A DNA stretch of 64,000 nt from Paenibacillus taihuensis (GTDB taxonomy: Bacteria; Bacillota; Bacilli; Paenibacillales; Paenibacillaceae), in assembly GCF_003386535.1 (NCBI RefSeq), contig NZ_QTTN01000010.1:62001-126000 (forward strand). The letters are read 5' to 3'. Positions 6,948-14,228 of the stretch are shown one piece after another. The notes under the pieces are model-generated. The model was not told the origin of the DNA, searched no databases, and saw only the letters and a program-made list of their open reading frames with translations. Both the position numbers and the translations under genes were made by a program. The number at the start of each line of letters is the position of its first letter. Position 1 is the first letter of the stretch.

Positions 6948-9900
6948 TTACAGCATGCCCCGCAGACGGTCCGCAAGCACTTGCATCATGCTTCTCAGTA
7001 CGTCGATATTTTGGAAGCATAACGCAAAGACTTGATCGCGGTGCAGCTGAAGCACGACCGTCCGGTCAATCGCCGTACAGTCTGCCGAACGAAGTCCGCT
7101 GTCGATAACTGCCATCTCGCCGAAATACTCGCCCTCGCCAAGTGTCGCGAACGTCTCGCTGCCTTTATGAATACGAATGCTTCCCTCTATGATACCGTAC
7201 AACGTATCGCCGTAATCATCAACCCGGCACACCGATTCGCCAGGTGCATATTCCACTTCTTCCACAACTTGCGCAAGCTTGATGACATCCTCCTGCGATA
7301 GACGCGCGAAGAGCTCGATCTTCTGCAAGATGAGCACCCGCCGCAAAATCGTCTCGCTCTGCATCAGATGCGCATTCGCCGTTTCCTCATCCGCCGCCTC
7401 TACCGAGACTGCCACTTCCTGCTCCGCAGTCGTCGCCGGAGCAGCCGCCGTGCGCGCGAGCTTCGAGCGCAGCCGCCGCGAGAGCAGCCGCATCATCTCA
7501 AGCGCGATGCCGGTGCGGTCGAACATGACATCATAGAAGGCTGCCGAATCCAGCCGCAAGAGCACGAGCTCCTCCTCGGCCACAACCGTCGCCGTGCGCA
7601 TCCGATGCGTAAGAATGGCGGTCTGCCCGAACGTCTCGCCCGCGACGCGCTCGTTTACCTTGTCATTGCCTTGGTACACAGCAGTTCTGCCGCTGCGGAT
7701 AATATATAACGCATCGCCAGGATCGCCCTGACTGAACACCGTGCTGCCCTTCGGATAGACAAGCTGCTCCATCCGCAGCGCGAATGCCGCCAGCTCTCTG
7801 CCTGTCAGCCCTTCAAACAGCGAAACCGACTTCAGCATGGAGATACGCTCCATCTGATCGCCAAGCCACACTTCGTCCACCTGCGCCGCCGAAGCCCCAG
7901 ACTCCCCTGCTCCGGCACCAACTGATATAGCTCCGTCGGCAATCCGCTTACCGCGTCTAGCAGCGGCAAACTGAATAACTTGGCACAGCCACTCATCGCC
8001 TTGATCGTACAGCCATGCCAAATTCGGAAGCACCGCCTGCTCCCGAGCAGCTCCCGCGCCAGAGCCAGCCGCGCTCCCCGCAGCAATACTCTGCGGTGCA
8101 GCCATCAGCTTCGCCAGCTCCATCCGCAGGTTTCCCTGGACGAGCTGATCGATAACTTCCGCCGCATTCGCCTGCTGACGCGCCTGACCTTCGGTCCAAT
8201 TCACATAAACAGCGCTAATCGTGCTTGCATCGTAAATAAAGCCGAGCAGCTGGAAGATCCGTTTGTTCATCGCAAAACGCGACTGCTCAATAGTCTCGGC
8301 AACTTCACGATAACCATCCACTGCGCCGATATCCCGCTGATACGCGGTAAACTTCCAGTACAGATCAAGCTCCAGATAGATATGCATCTCCATCCGCTTC
8401 GAATCGATGAACGAGATTCCTTTGCGCATGCGCGCCATCGCCTCAAGCAGCTTGTCCCGGAGATCGAAGCTGGATGCCGGATACCGCTCCACCAATACGT
8501 CGAATGCCGCTTGGCCGCCGATGCGCTCGAATACTTTCGGCAAATATAGCACGACGGCATCCTGCTCGAAATACAGCACTAGCAGCGGCAAAATCGTCTT
8601 CTCTTCATATGCGGCGAGCGCTTCAACCGCCGGCTCTCTCGTCTCGTTATGCTGCAGCAGCGGCACGATGTGCGGCACAAGTTCCGCCACGCCTAGCATC
8701 GCAGCCGACTGCACCGCATATTTGCGAACCTGCGGCGAATCATCCTTGAGCAGAGGAATGAGCGGCTTGTAGAATTCGCGGATCCCAATCTGCCCGAACA
8801 GAATCGCCATCTTCATCCGTTCGTCTTCGTGCGAGCTTTCCATAAGCTGCTTCAATGTACCGACGGCGCGGAACATTCCATCAATGCCATAGTACTTAAT
8901 TAAGCCCGCAATCGCGGCGGACTTCAAATCCATATCCTCGGCAGTGAGCCGTTCTGTAATCTCGTCCAGGTACTCTTCCTTCGCATACGCAGACAGCGCC
9001 AACACCGCACTTGCCTTAACGTGGCTAGAGCCCTCCTGCTGAATCTGTGCAAGGAGCGTCTCCTCTTGCCCTGCCGGACGAACCCGCTCCATATACCGAA
9101 GGGCCTCCACGCGCACTTCTTGCGCCGGATGCTGCAGCAGTCCTTCCATATGCGGCATCAGGTCAAACCCGTCTACCTCTTGCAAAATCTTCAGCGCATA
9201 CAGCACCTGTGCCTTATCGGGATGCGTCAGCGTCCCGGTTAATACAGCAAGGCTAGCTGGGTCCATCAGGTCGAGCTGACCTTCCTGCAGATCATGCCCT
9301 CTCGTCTTCAACGTGGACAGAAGCGCCTTCAAGTAAGCGCCTTTGACCTTCACCGCTGCAAAAATACAGACGCACAGCAGAGCCAGAATAACATAGCTGA
9401 ACTGCTGCGTCGTGAGCAGCTGCGAAAGCCCGATAAGGCTGATCGCCGCTACGCCTTTAGCGCCGTTGCGGACGATGCCGTCGAGGAAGCTCTTCGCCTG
9501 ATTACGCCACTCCGGCGGAACCGGGAACATGATGAGCTGATTGACGGAGGAGTTGATCGTATCGCCAAGCACCTTGTCGCTGCCCTTCACGATGACGACC
9601 ATAGCCAGCACCGGCATGAGCAGGACGCCGAGACTGCCTGTGAACAGGGCGATCGGGAACACTAGAATCGCCGCCATAACGCCGAATCGCGTCAACAGCT
9701 TGCCAGCGATGAACAACTGAACGAACAGGGCGAGCAAGCCGGAGAAACCGTAGAAGCTACCCATGAAGCCGGCGAGGGCATCAGAGGGCAGCGTACTCTT
9801 CAGGATGACTTTGAACTGATAATCGATCAGCGTCAGCGTGATGACGAGCGCCGCCGACATGATTGCGACGTACTTCAGATGCGGTACGTTGTGGAACATG

Positions 9901-10598
9901 CCGCCCTTGCTTTCTTTGGCCGCCTGCTTCTTCCTCGATGATGAGCCAGCCTGCTGATTCTGCTTGCGAACCGCGAATACGCTCGCATCCGAGCGCCGTC
10001 TCAATTGAATAACCGCTACAAGCGCAATAAGCTGCATGCCCGCATAGAAGAAAATAAGGTTCGACGTGCCCACGAGCGGAGCGACGGCCTTCAGCCCGAA
10101 ACCGCTGACGATGCTGCCGATCAAGCCGCCGCTGCCGACGAGGCCAATCGTTCGTTTTACTTTACGCTGATCCAGCACCGAGGTCGCAAACTGCCAGAAG
10201 CAGACGACCATCAGGAAGTTAAACACGTCATAACCGACGTAGATGACCGGATACACCCATTTGAAATCGAGCCCCACACCGAGCCTCGAGAGAAGCACGA
10301 GCGATGAAAGGAGCGGAATCAGCACATAAATGAGCTGGTCCAGCCGAAACCGCGGACTAATTCGTTGAAAAAGAAAGCCGATCAGAATAAGCGCTGCCGC
10401 TTGCGGCACATACATAAACGACAGCTGCGAGGCGCCAAAGTGGGACAGGAACAGCGCATCGGCTGCCGTTCGCCCAATCGTCGAAGCCGAAGTGATGGCA
10501 AATAAATAGAGGACCAGGAACAGCACCTTCGTGTATTCTTCCTTGTCCTCTCCGAACCTCTGGATCGTTTGGGCGATCATCCCTGATTTGATTTTCAT
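6948..10598 (-). CDS. NTT-type nucleotide-transporter-like protein fused to HEAT repeats and two cyclic-nucleotide domains
   Basis: The 1216-residue protein has three parts. Residues 1 to about 430 form about 12 membrane helices, with an opening Phe-Leu-Phe-Leu-Ser-His-Phe-Gly style region and a cytoplasmic basic loop (about 205-230), resembling ATP/ADP-translocase (NTT/TLC) relatives within the major facilitator fold. Residues about 440-740 are alpha-helical HEAT-like repeats with phrases such as Asp-Asp-Ser-Pro-Gln-Val-Arg-Lys-Tyr-Ala. After a Gly/Ala-rich linker come two cyclic-nucleotide-binding folds (about 920-1040 and 1095-1216), each with a Gly-Glu-x-Phe-Gly-Glu/Gln cassette and a nearby Arg. 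Fusions of NTT-like membrane domains to HEAT or cNMP domains are known in free-living bacteria, but their transport activity is unproven. The neighbours give no pathway. Confidence 0.85.
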   Translation of the reverse strand: MKIKSGMIAQTIQRFGEDKEEYTKVLFLVLYLFAITSASTIGRTAADALFLSHFGASQLSFMYVPQAAALILIGFLFQRISPRFRLDQLIYVLIPLLSSLVLLSRLGVGLDFKWVYPVIYVGYDVFNFLMVVCFWQFATSVLDQRKVKRTIGLVGSGGLIGSIVSGFGLKAVAPLVGTSNLIFFYAGMQLIALVAVIQLRRRSDASVFAVRKQNQQAGSSSRKKQAAKESKGGMFHNVPHLKYVAIMSAALVITLTLIDYQFKVILKSTLPSDALAGFMGSFYGFSGLLALFVQLFIAGKLLTRFGVMAAILVFPIALFTGSLGVLLMPVLAMVVIVKGSDKVLGDTINSSVNQLIMFPVPPEWRNQAKSFLDGIVRNGAKGVAAISLIGLSQLLTTQQFSYVILALLCVCIFAAVKVKGAYLKALLSTLKTRGHDLQEGQLDLMDPASLAVLTGTLTHPDKAQVLYALKILQEVDGFDLMPHMEGLLQHPAQEVRVEALRYMERVRPAGQEETLLAQIQQEGSSHVKASAVLALSAYAKEEYLDEITERLTAEDMDLKSAAIAGLIKYYGIDGMFRAVGTLKQLMESSHEDERMKMAILFGQIGIREFYKPLIPLLKDDSPQVRKYAVQSAAMLGVAELVPHIVPLLQHNETREPAVEALAAYEEKTILPLLVLYFEQDAVVLYLPKVFERIGGQAAFDVLVERYPASSFDLRDKLLEAMARMRKGISFIDSKRMEMHIYLELDLYWKFTAYQRDIGAVDGYREVAETIEQSRFAMNKRIFQLLGFIYDASTISAVYVNWTEGQARQQANAAEVIDQLVQGNLRMELAKLMAAPQSIAAGSAAGSGAGAAREQAVLPNLAWLYDQGDEWLCQVIQFAAARRGKRIADGAISVGAGAGESGASAAQVDEVWLGDQMERISMLKSVSLFEGLTGRELAAFALRMEQLVYPKGSTVFSQGDPGDALYIIRSGRTAVYQGNDKVNERVAGETFGQTAILTHRMRTATVVAEEELVLLRLDSAAFYDVMFDRTGIALEMMRLLSRRLRSKLARTAAAPATTAEQEVAVSVEAADEETANAHLMQSETILRRVLILQKIELFARLSQEDVIKLAQVVEEVEYAPGESVCRVDDYGDTLYGIIEGSIRIHKGSETFATLGEGEYFGEMAVIDSGLRSADCTAIDRTVVLQLHRDQVFALCFQNIDVLRSMMQVLADRLRGML

Positions 10599-10677
10599 CC
10601 CCGCAGCTCCTTAATCGCAACTCGCATATTTCTCTATTTTATACCAAAAATCTGGTTCTAGGGAACTAGAGAAAATC

Positions 10678-10706
10678 GAAAAAGGAACTGCCTGATAGGC
10701 AGTCCC
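10678..10706 (-). terminator. Rho-independent terminator of the zinc-ribbon/CtaA-like transcript
   Basis: On the minus strand GGGACTGCCT (10706-10697) pairs with AGGCAGTTCC (10693-10684), followed by a T-run to 10678. It lies 22 bases after the zinc-ribbon stop codon. Confidence 0.85.
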
Positions 10707-10727
10707 TCATACAAGATTTATAGATGG

Positions 10728-10886
10728 CTATTCACTAACAGGCGGGGGGGTCTGTTCTTCTTCCGCAGGCTCTTCCGGCGAAACGAAGCCGCGTTCATCT
10801 ACTCTGCAGTCCTCGCAGATCCAGCTCCGACCGACCTCGCCATGACCGTTTACTTTCCCGCAATGCTCGCAAGTAATTGTTTGCAT
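10728..10886 (-). CDS. Small zinc-ribbon protein
   Basis: The 52-residue protein has two Cys-x2-Cys pairs (Cys6/Cys9 and Cys24/Cys27), a standard zinc-ribbon arrangement, then an acidic Glu/Pro tail. The ATG lies two bases after the TGA of the CtaA-like gene, and its Shine-Dalgarno GGAG lies inside the end of that gene, so translation is probably coupled. It shares the Fnr-box promoter upstream. The function is unknown; a role as a small metal or redox-responsive adaptor is possible but not shown. Confidence 0.75.
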   Translation of the reverse strand: MQTITCEHCGKVNGHGEVGRSWICEDCRVDERGFVSPEEPAEEEQTPPPVSE

Positions 10887-10888
10887 CT

Positions 10889-11221
10889 TCAGTCTCCTTC
10901 CAGGGCGGATTGATCTGTTACATACACACCTTTATTAAAGCAGATCGTGCCCAAGGATGCAGTGATGTTCGTCACACGAGCAAGGGCAATTACCATCACC
11001 GTCATGGAGAAAACGAGCGCGCGATGAGTGAACTCAATCCAAGCATGGATATCCCAGGTCCACGGTGCGATCGACCCGTTACATAGCGGCCAGCTCTTCC
11101 CGCAGCCGGTAACCGAACCGGTCAACGTATCGACGAACCCGGATAGATTCACGATATAGACGACAAGGACGGTCAGCCACCCTAACCGGATTAGTCCCTT
11201 CCCCTGCTTATTCTGAATCAT
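10889..11221 (-). CDS. Short CtaA/COX15-like protein (N-terminal third only)
   Basis: The 110-residue product matches only the beginning of heme A synthase (about 300 residues with eight helices). It has a first helix (about 12-30), an outer loop with Cys40 and Cys47 seven residues apart, and Glu63-x2-His66 in Ile-Glu-Phe-Thr-His-Arg at the start of a second helix. These match the paired cysteines and Glu/His described for Bacillus CtaA. The C-terminal about 25 residues do not resemble the family. It may be a decayed ctaA or a genuine short heme- or redox-binding membrane protein. An intact start with AAGGAG, an Fnr-box promoter and coupling to the zinc ribbon favour a functional gene. Confidence 0.65.
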   Translation of the reverse strand: MIQNKQGKGLIRLGWLTVLVVYIVNLSGFVDTLTGSVTGCGKSWPLCNGSIAPWTWDIHAWIEFTHRALVFSMTVMVIALARVTNITASLGTICFNKGVYVTDQSALEGD

Positions 11222-11271
11222 ATGCTGTCAACTCCTTTGTGCTACATTGCGCTGCTACTTAATCTGGCATC

Positions 11272-11315
11272 ATCTTAATCGCTTCCTCGCCCTAGAACGT
11301 GTGATTCCCGTCACA
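11272..11315 (-). promoter_or_regulatory. Fnr-type promoter driving the CtaA-like/zinc-ribbon genes
   Basis: A perfect TGTGA-N6-TCACA palindrome spans 11300-11315. On the minus strand a -10 TAAGAT lies at 11277-11272, so the palindrome is centred about 41 bp upstream of the predicted start, the class II activator position. No good -35 is needed or seen. Confidence 0.7.
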
Positions 11316-11388
11316 TTCTCCGCCGCGGTCAAACATCGTTCAAGTCTTTTCGACTATTTATCAACATGGGTGAAAATGTTCCGATTGG

Positions 11389-11431
11389 TGTGACTTTCAT
11401 CACATCACTAGGGCGCATTCTGAGTTATGAT
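11389..11431 (+). promoter_or_regulatory. Fnr-type promoter of fnr (autoregulation)
   Basis: TGTGACTTTCATCACA (11389-11404) is a perfect TGTGA-N6-TCACA box. The -10 TATGAT lies at 11426-11431, so the box is centred about 41.5 bp upstream of a start near 11438. This geometry suggests that Fnr activates its own gene, as known in Bacillus subtilis. Confidence 0.75.
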
Positions 11432-11461
11432 GTAGGCAAAGTGTTTACGGGAGGGCTGAGC

Positions 11462-12175
11462 TTGGCAAACGGACAGCACGTTGGAACGCCAAACACGGCA
11501 TGCTTCTCCGCCGTGCAGTTATCCAGATTGAAGAACGTCATGCAAGAGTGCAAGCTTAGTGCAGGCTCGTTTATATACAGGGAAGGCGATCCGGCCGACA
11601 AGCTTTATTTTCTCGTTCACGGCAGCGTACGGATTACGAAAGCAACCGATGACGGGAGACAGCTGACCATCTACTTGCATCAGCAGGGGGATCTGTTCGG
11701 CCAGGTCGATCCGTTCCACGAATCGGCGCATTCGTTCGGCGCAGAGGTAATCGAGGATGCCGTGGTTGGCATGATTCCGCGCAAAGCGCTGGAGGCACAG
11801 CTATCGCAGCATGGCGAATTTGCCGTGGAGTTTATGAAGTGGATGGGGCTCATGCACCGGATGACGCAGACCCGGATGCGCGATCTCATTCTGTTCGGGA
11901 AGACCGGCGCGCTCTGCTCGCTGCTCATTCGGCTTGTCAACACGTATGGCGTGGAGTCGTCGGAAGGACATATTAAAATCACTAGGAAGCTGACGAACAC
12001 GGAGCTCGGCGACATGATCGGAACCACGCGCGAGAGCGTCAATCGGATGTTAAGTGATTTGAAGAAGGACCAGATCATATCTAATGACAAAGGCTACCTG
12101 GTCATCGAGAATCTCGAGTATTTGCGCAGTCTATGCTTCTGCGAGAAATGCCCGAAGGAGATTTGCCGGGTTTGA
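11462..12175 (+). CDS. fnr: Fnr, oxygen-sensing [4Fe-4S] transcription activator
   Basis: This is a 237-residue Crp/Fnr-family regulator: a cyclic-nucleotide-like sensor fold (about 20-130), a long dimer helix, and a winged helix with Glu-Ser-Val-Asn-Arg-Met (about 190-196) as recognition helix. The TTG at 11462 has GGGAGGG 6 bases upstream. Counted from it, Cys227, Cys230, Cys235 and Asp141 fall exactly on the four cluster ligands reported for Bacillus subtilis Fnr (238 residues), which strongly supports this start. A longer in-frame start at 11366 would place the protein's own promoter inside the gene. Under low oxygen it should bind the two TGTGA-N6-TCACA boxes upstream and activate both divergent transcripts. 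Confidence 0.93.
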   Translation: MANGQHVGTPNTACFSAVQLSRLKNVMQECKLSAGSFIYREGDPADKLYFLVHGSVRITKATDDGRQLTIYLHQQGDLFGQVDPFHESAHSFGAEVIEDAVVGMIPRKALEAQLSQHGEFAVEFMKWMGLMHRMTQTRMRDLILFGKTGALCSLLIRLVNTYGVESSEGHIKITRKLTNTELGDMIGTTRESVNRMLSDLKKDQIISNDKGYLVIENLEYLRSLCFCEKCPKEICRV

Positions 12176-12181
12176 GGAGAG

Positions 12182-12221
12182 GAAACCGAGAGACCCGTAT
12201 TGGGTCTCTCAGTTTCTTTTT
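12182..12221 (+). terminator. Rho-independent terminator of fnr
   Basis: GAAACcGAGAGACCC pairs with GGGTCTCTCaGTTTC around a GTATT loop, followed by TTTTT. The stem starts seven bases past the fnr stop. Confidence 0.9.
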
Positions 12222-12229
12222 CGCGCGGT

Positions 12230-12677
12230 TTCGGCGCATTTCTGCTAATGCAGCCCGCCAAACCAGCTTCTTTCGCCATTCCCGACGCATTTCCGCTAAT
12301 GTAGATACCTGGAAGCCCTTCTTCGCTCGGATTCGCCGCTTTTCCGCCAATGTAGATACCTGGAGGGCCTTCTTTGCTCAGATTCGTCACTTTTCCGCTA
12401 ATGTAGATACCTGGAGGCTCTTCTTTGCTAGGTTTCGCCGCTTTTCCAGCGCATGTAGTCCACCAACCAGCTTCTTTCTCGCTCGACCACCATTTTCCCC
12501 ACATATAGTCCACCAAACCAGCTACTTTCGCCATTTCCGCCGAAATTCCACTAATTGTAGTCCACCAAACCACCTAAATTCCACTAATGTAGTCCACCAA
12601 ACCAGCTTCTTTTTCGCTCCACCACCATTTTCCCCGCATGTAGTCACCAAACAGCTACTTTCGCCATTTCCGCCGTG
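12230..12677. repeat. Degenerate 51-bp tandem repeat (about nine copies)
   Basis: A unit of form TTTCCGCTAATGTAG followed by either ATACCTGGAGG or TCCACCAAACCAG and a CTTCTTTCGC tail recurs from just after the fnr terminator. The TAG positions advance by 51, 51, 52, 50, 52, 32 and 51 bp, so one copy has lost about 19 bp. Two sequence classes of the same length alternate in blocks. Because 51 is divisible by three, long open frames arise on both strands; they are low-complexity, overlap fnr and lack ribosome sites, so I do not call proteins. Confidence 0.85.
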
Positions 12678-12717
12678 AGCGGTATTGCATCTATCAGCAA
12701 TTTTTCGCGCGATTTCG

Positions 12718-12845
12718 GTGCCGAGAGTGCCGATTTGGAGCTCTTGCGCCTCGATTTGTGCTCGGCGCGCGGGATTTGCGTGCTGCGAATCGGATAATCC
12801 CACTCTCAGCCAAAATCCCGGCCGTTTCGCTGCTGAGAGTCGGCG
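12718..12845. repeat. Degenerate GAGAGTC-palindrome remnants
   Basis: Three broken copies of the palindrome family seen at 4684-5231 follow the 51-bp repeats: CCGAGAGTGCCGATTT near 12721, AATCGGATAATCCCACTCTCAG near 12788 (shown split), and CTGAGAGTCGGCGA near 12833. Arms are incomplete, as if this end of the array is decaying. Confidence 0.6.
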
Positions 12846-12868
12846 ATGTAGGAAATAAAATAGGATTC

Positions 12869-12982
12869 GTGACCACGTGGACCAATCAAAAACGGAACGT
12901 TTATTCCATACCCAATGAAGAATCAGAAGAAAAGCTGATATTGAAGAAATCAGACGGATATTTCTTATTCCTCCAGGAGTAA
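12869..12982 (+). CDS. Possible 37-residue remnant reading frame
   Basis: A GTG-initiated frame of 37 residues, more AT-rich than its surroundings and of normal amino-acid composition (Thr-Trp-Thr-Asn-Gln-Lys near the start, Gly-Tyr-Phe-Leu-Phe-Leu near the end). The ribosome site is weak (AGGA, 3 bases). The frame continues open upstream into repeat DNA. It could be the surviving 3' end of a gene broken by repeat expansion. The evidence is slight. Confidence 0.2.
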   Translation: MTTWTNQKRNVYSIPNEESEEKLILKKSDGYFLFLQE

Positions 12983-12985
12983 TAG

Positions 12986-13027
12986 AAAAAGGTACAGCTC
13001 CTCCAAATGATGAGGGTCTGTACCTTT
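12986..13027 (-). terminator. Rho-independent terminator of the pirin gene
   Basis: On the minus strand AAAGGTACAG (13027-13018) pairs with CTGTACCTTT (12997-12988), and the T-run extends to 12986. Confidence 0.85.
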
Positions 13028-13044
13028 GAACCAAGAATTAAAGT

Positions 13045-13758
13045 TCAGCCAATCCCCGGCAAGTCAATCAGCATAAACGTTCCGCCGTTCGCCGACGTAA
13101 TCGCAAGCTCCGTCACCTCCGTGATGCGCGCTGCGTCACTGCGGTTCAGCGGGTTCGTGCCATTCAGCGTAACGTCGCCTTCGTAGACGAACAGGTAGAT
13201 TTTGCGGTCAGGTGCTTGGCTGAAGTTTACGGTCTTGCCCGCTTCCAGCTTCGACAGGTAGATCGACAGATCCTGATGGATCGTCACAATCGACTCACCC
13301 TTGATGTGGTTCGACACGATCGGCAGCAGCGCATTGACCATCGCCTCCTGATCGTAAGCCTTCTGCTCATAAGAAGGCGTAAGCCCCTTCGCCTCTGGCA
13401 GGAACCACAGCTGCATGATGTTCGCCACTTCCGTGCTCGACGAATTGACCTCGGAATGCAGGATGCCCGTTCCCGCCGTCATCCGCTGCACTTCGCCTGC
13501 GCGCAGGATCTCCTTGCCGCCCGTATTATCTTCATGCGCCAGCTCGCCGCTGATCACAACCGTCACGATCTCCATATCGCGGTGCGGATGCGTGCCGAAT
13601 CCTTTGCCAGGTTGAATATAATCCTCGTTAAATACCCGCAGCGGGCCAAAATTCATGTTGTTCGGATCGTAATAATCCGCGAACGAAAAACTAAAATTAT
13701 ACTGAAGCCAACCGTGGTCCCCCGAATACCGGGATGATGCCGGATACGTCGTAATCAT
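13045..13758 (-). CDS. Pirin family protein (YhhW/quercetinase type)
   Basis: This 237-residue bicupin of the pirin family includes metal-dependent dioxygenases acting on quercetin-like phenolics. The N-terminal cupin carries the expected metal ligands: His-Pro-His-Arg-Asp (His58 and His60) and His-Ser-Glu (about His102 and Glu104). The C-terminal cupin lacks such a set, as usual. The family is cytoplasmic. It is transcribed divergently from a small gene of unknown function, with a 17-bp palindrome in between that resembles redox-repressor operators. Actual substrate use is not evident from the sequence. Confidence 0.93.
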   Translation of the reverse strand: MITTYPASSRYSGDHGWLQYNFSFSFADYYDPNNMNFGPLRVFNEDYIQPGKGFGTHPHRDMEIVTVVISGELAHEDNTGGKEILRAGEVQRMTAGTGILHSEVNSSSTEVANIMQLWFLPEAKGLTPSYEQKAYDQEAMVNALLPIVSNHIKGESIVTIHQDLSIYLSKLEAGKTVNFSQAPDRKIYLFVYEGDVTLNGTNPLNRSDAARITEVTELAITSANGGTFMLIDLPGIG

Positions 13759-13797
13759 GAGTGGAGCACTCCTTCTATGCTTATGTTTTTTATATTC

Positions 13798-13814
13798 ACT
13801 TACTTTATGTAAGT
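13798..13814. promoter_or_regulatory. Palindromic operator between pirin and the divergent gene
   Basis: ACTTAC-TTTAT-GTAAGT is a perfect 6-bp inverted repeat with a 5-bp loop. It overlaps the -35 region expected for a -10 TATAGT at 13827-13832 (plus strand) and the spacer of the pirin promoter. The form resembles operators of HxlR/YodB-type quinone- or thiol-sensing repressors; that identity is inference, and no such repressor is encoded in the window. Confidence 0.55.
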
Positions 13815-13856
13815 ATGATAGTGTGCTATAGTTGACCTTGTCAAGGAGGGATCATT

Positions 13857-14165
13857 ATGGACCATTTGTACATTCGCCACACTGTCGGCGGCCGTTTATT
13901 TCTTGATTCGAAGAAGCATGAAGTGACCTTTACTATTGTACCTGCAGGCGACCGCGAAGGCTGGAAATTGACCATTGACCTTGCGGACGCTCAGATTGCG
14001 GAGGACCTCTGCCGGCATAACGATGAGCTGAACATCTTCGTCATCGAGAACGGCGCCGTCGACAAGAAGACATGGTATTATTCTACACACGGACTCGTCG
14101 AATATAACAACGCCGATGCGAAACTAACCATTCTTGCAGACGGCAAAATCGATTACAACGTCTAA
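13857..14165 (+). CDS. Conserved-looking small protein of unknown function
   Basis: This 102-residue soluble protein has no signal peptide or membrane segment and a balanced, beta-rich composition. The ATG is preceded by AAGGAGGG at a good spacing. A -10 TATAGT at 13827 follows the shared palindrome, so it is likely controlled together with pirin. I recognise no family. The tail Asp-Gly-Lys-Ile-Asp-Tyr-Asn-Val suggests a small beta domain. Confidence 0.75.
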   Translation: MDHLYIRHTVGGRLFLDSKKHEVTFTIVPAGDREGWKLTIDLADAQIAEDLCRHNDELNIFVIENGAVDKKTWYYSTHGLVEYNNADAKLTILADGKIDYNV

Positions 14166-14228
14166 GACCTCCATCGCGCGGTTACACTAGTGGAACATTC
14201 TGCTAGCAGCGAGGCGAGTTCAAAACAC

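Noticed and set aside
10965-10980. Third TGT...TCACA-like sequence inside the CtaA-like gene
   Set aside because: Only half of the palindrome matches, and it is not at a promoter.
11366-11461. Upstream extension of fnr from ATG 11366
   Set aside because: It would include the Fnr box and -10 in the coding region; the TTG start restores exact ligand numbering.
12094-12678. Long frames on both strands over the 51-bp repeats (up to 181 residues)
   Set aside because: They arise because 51 is a multiple of three; both overlap fnr, lack ribosome sites and are low complexity.
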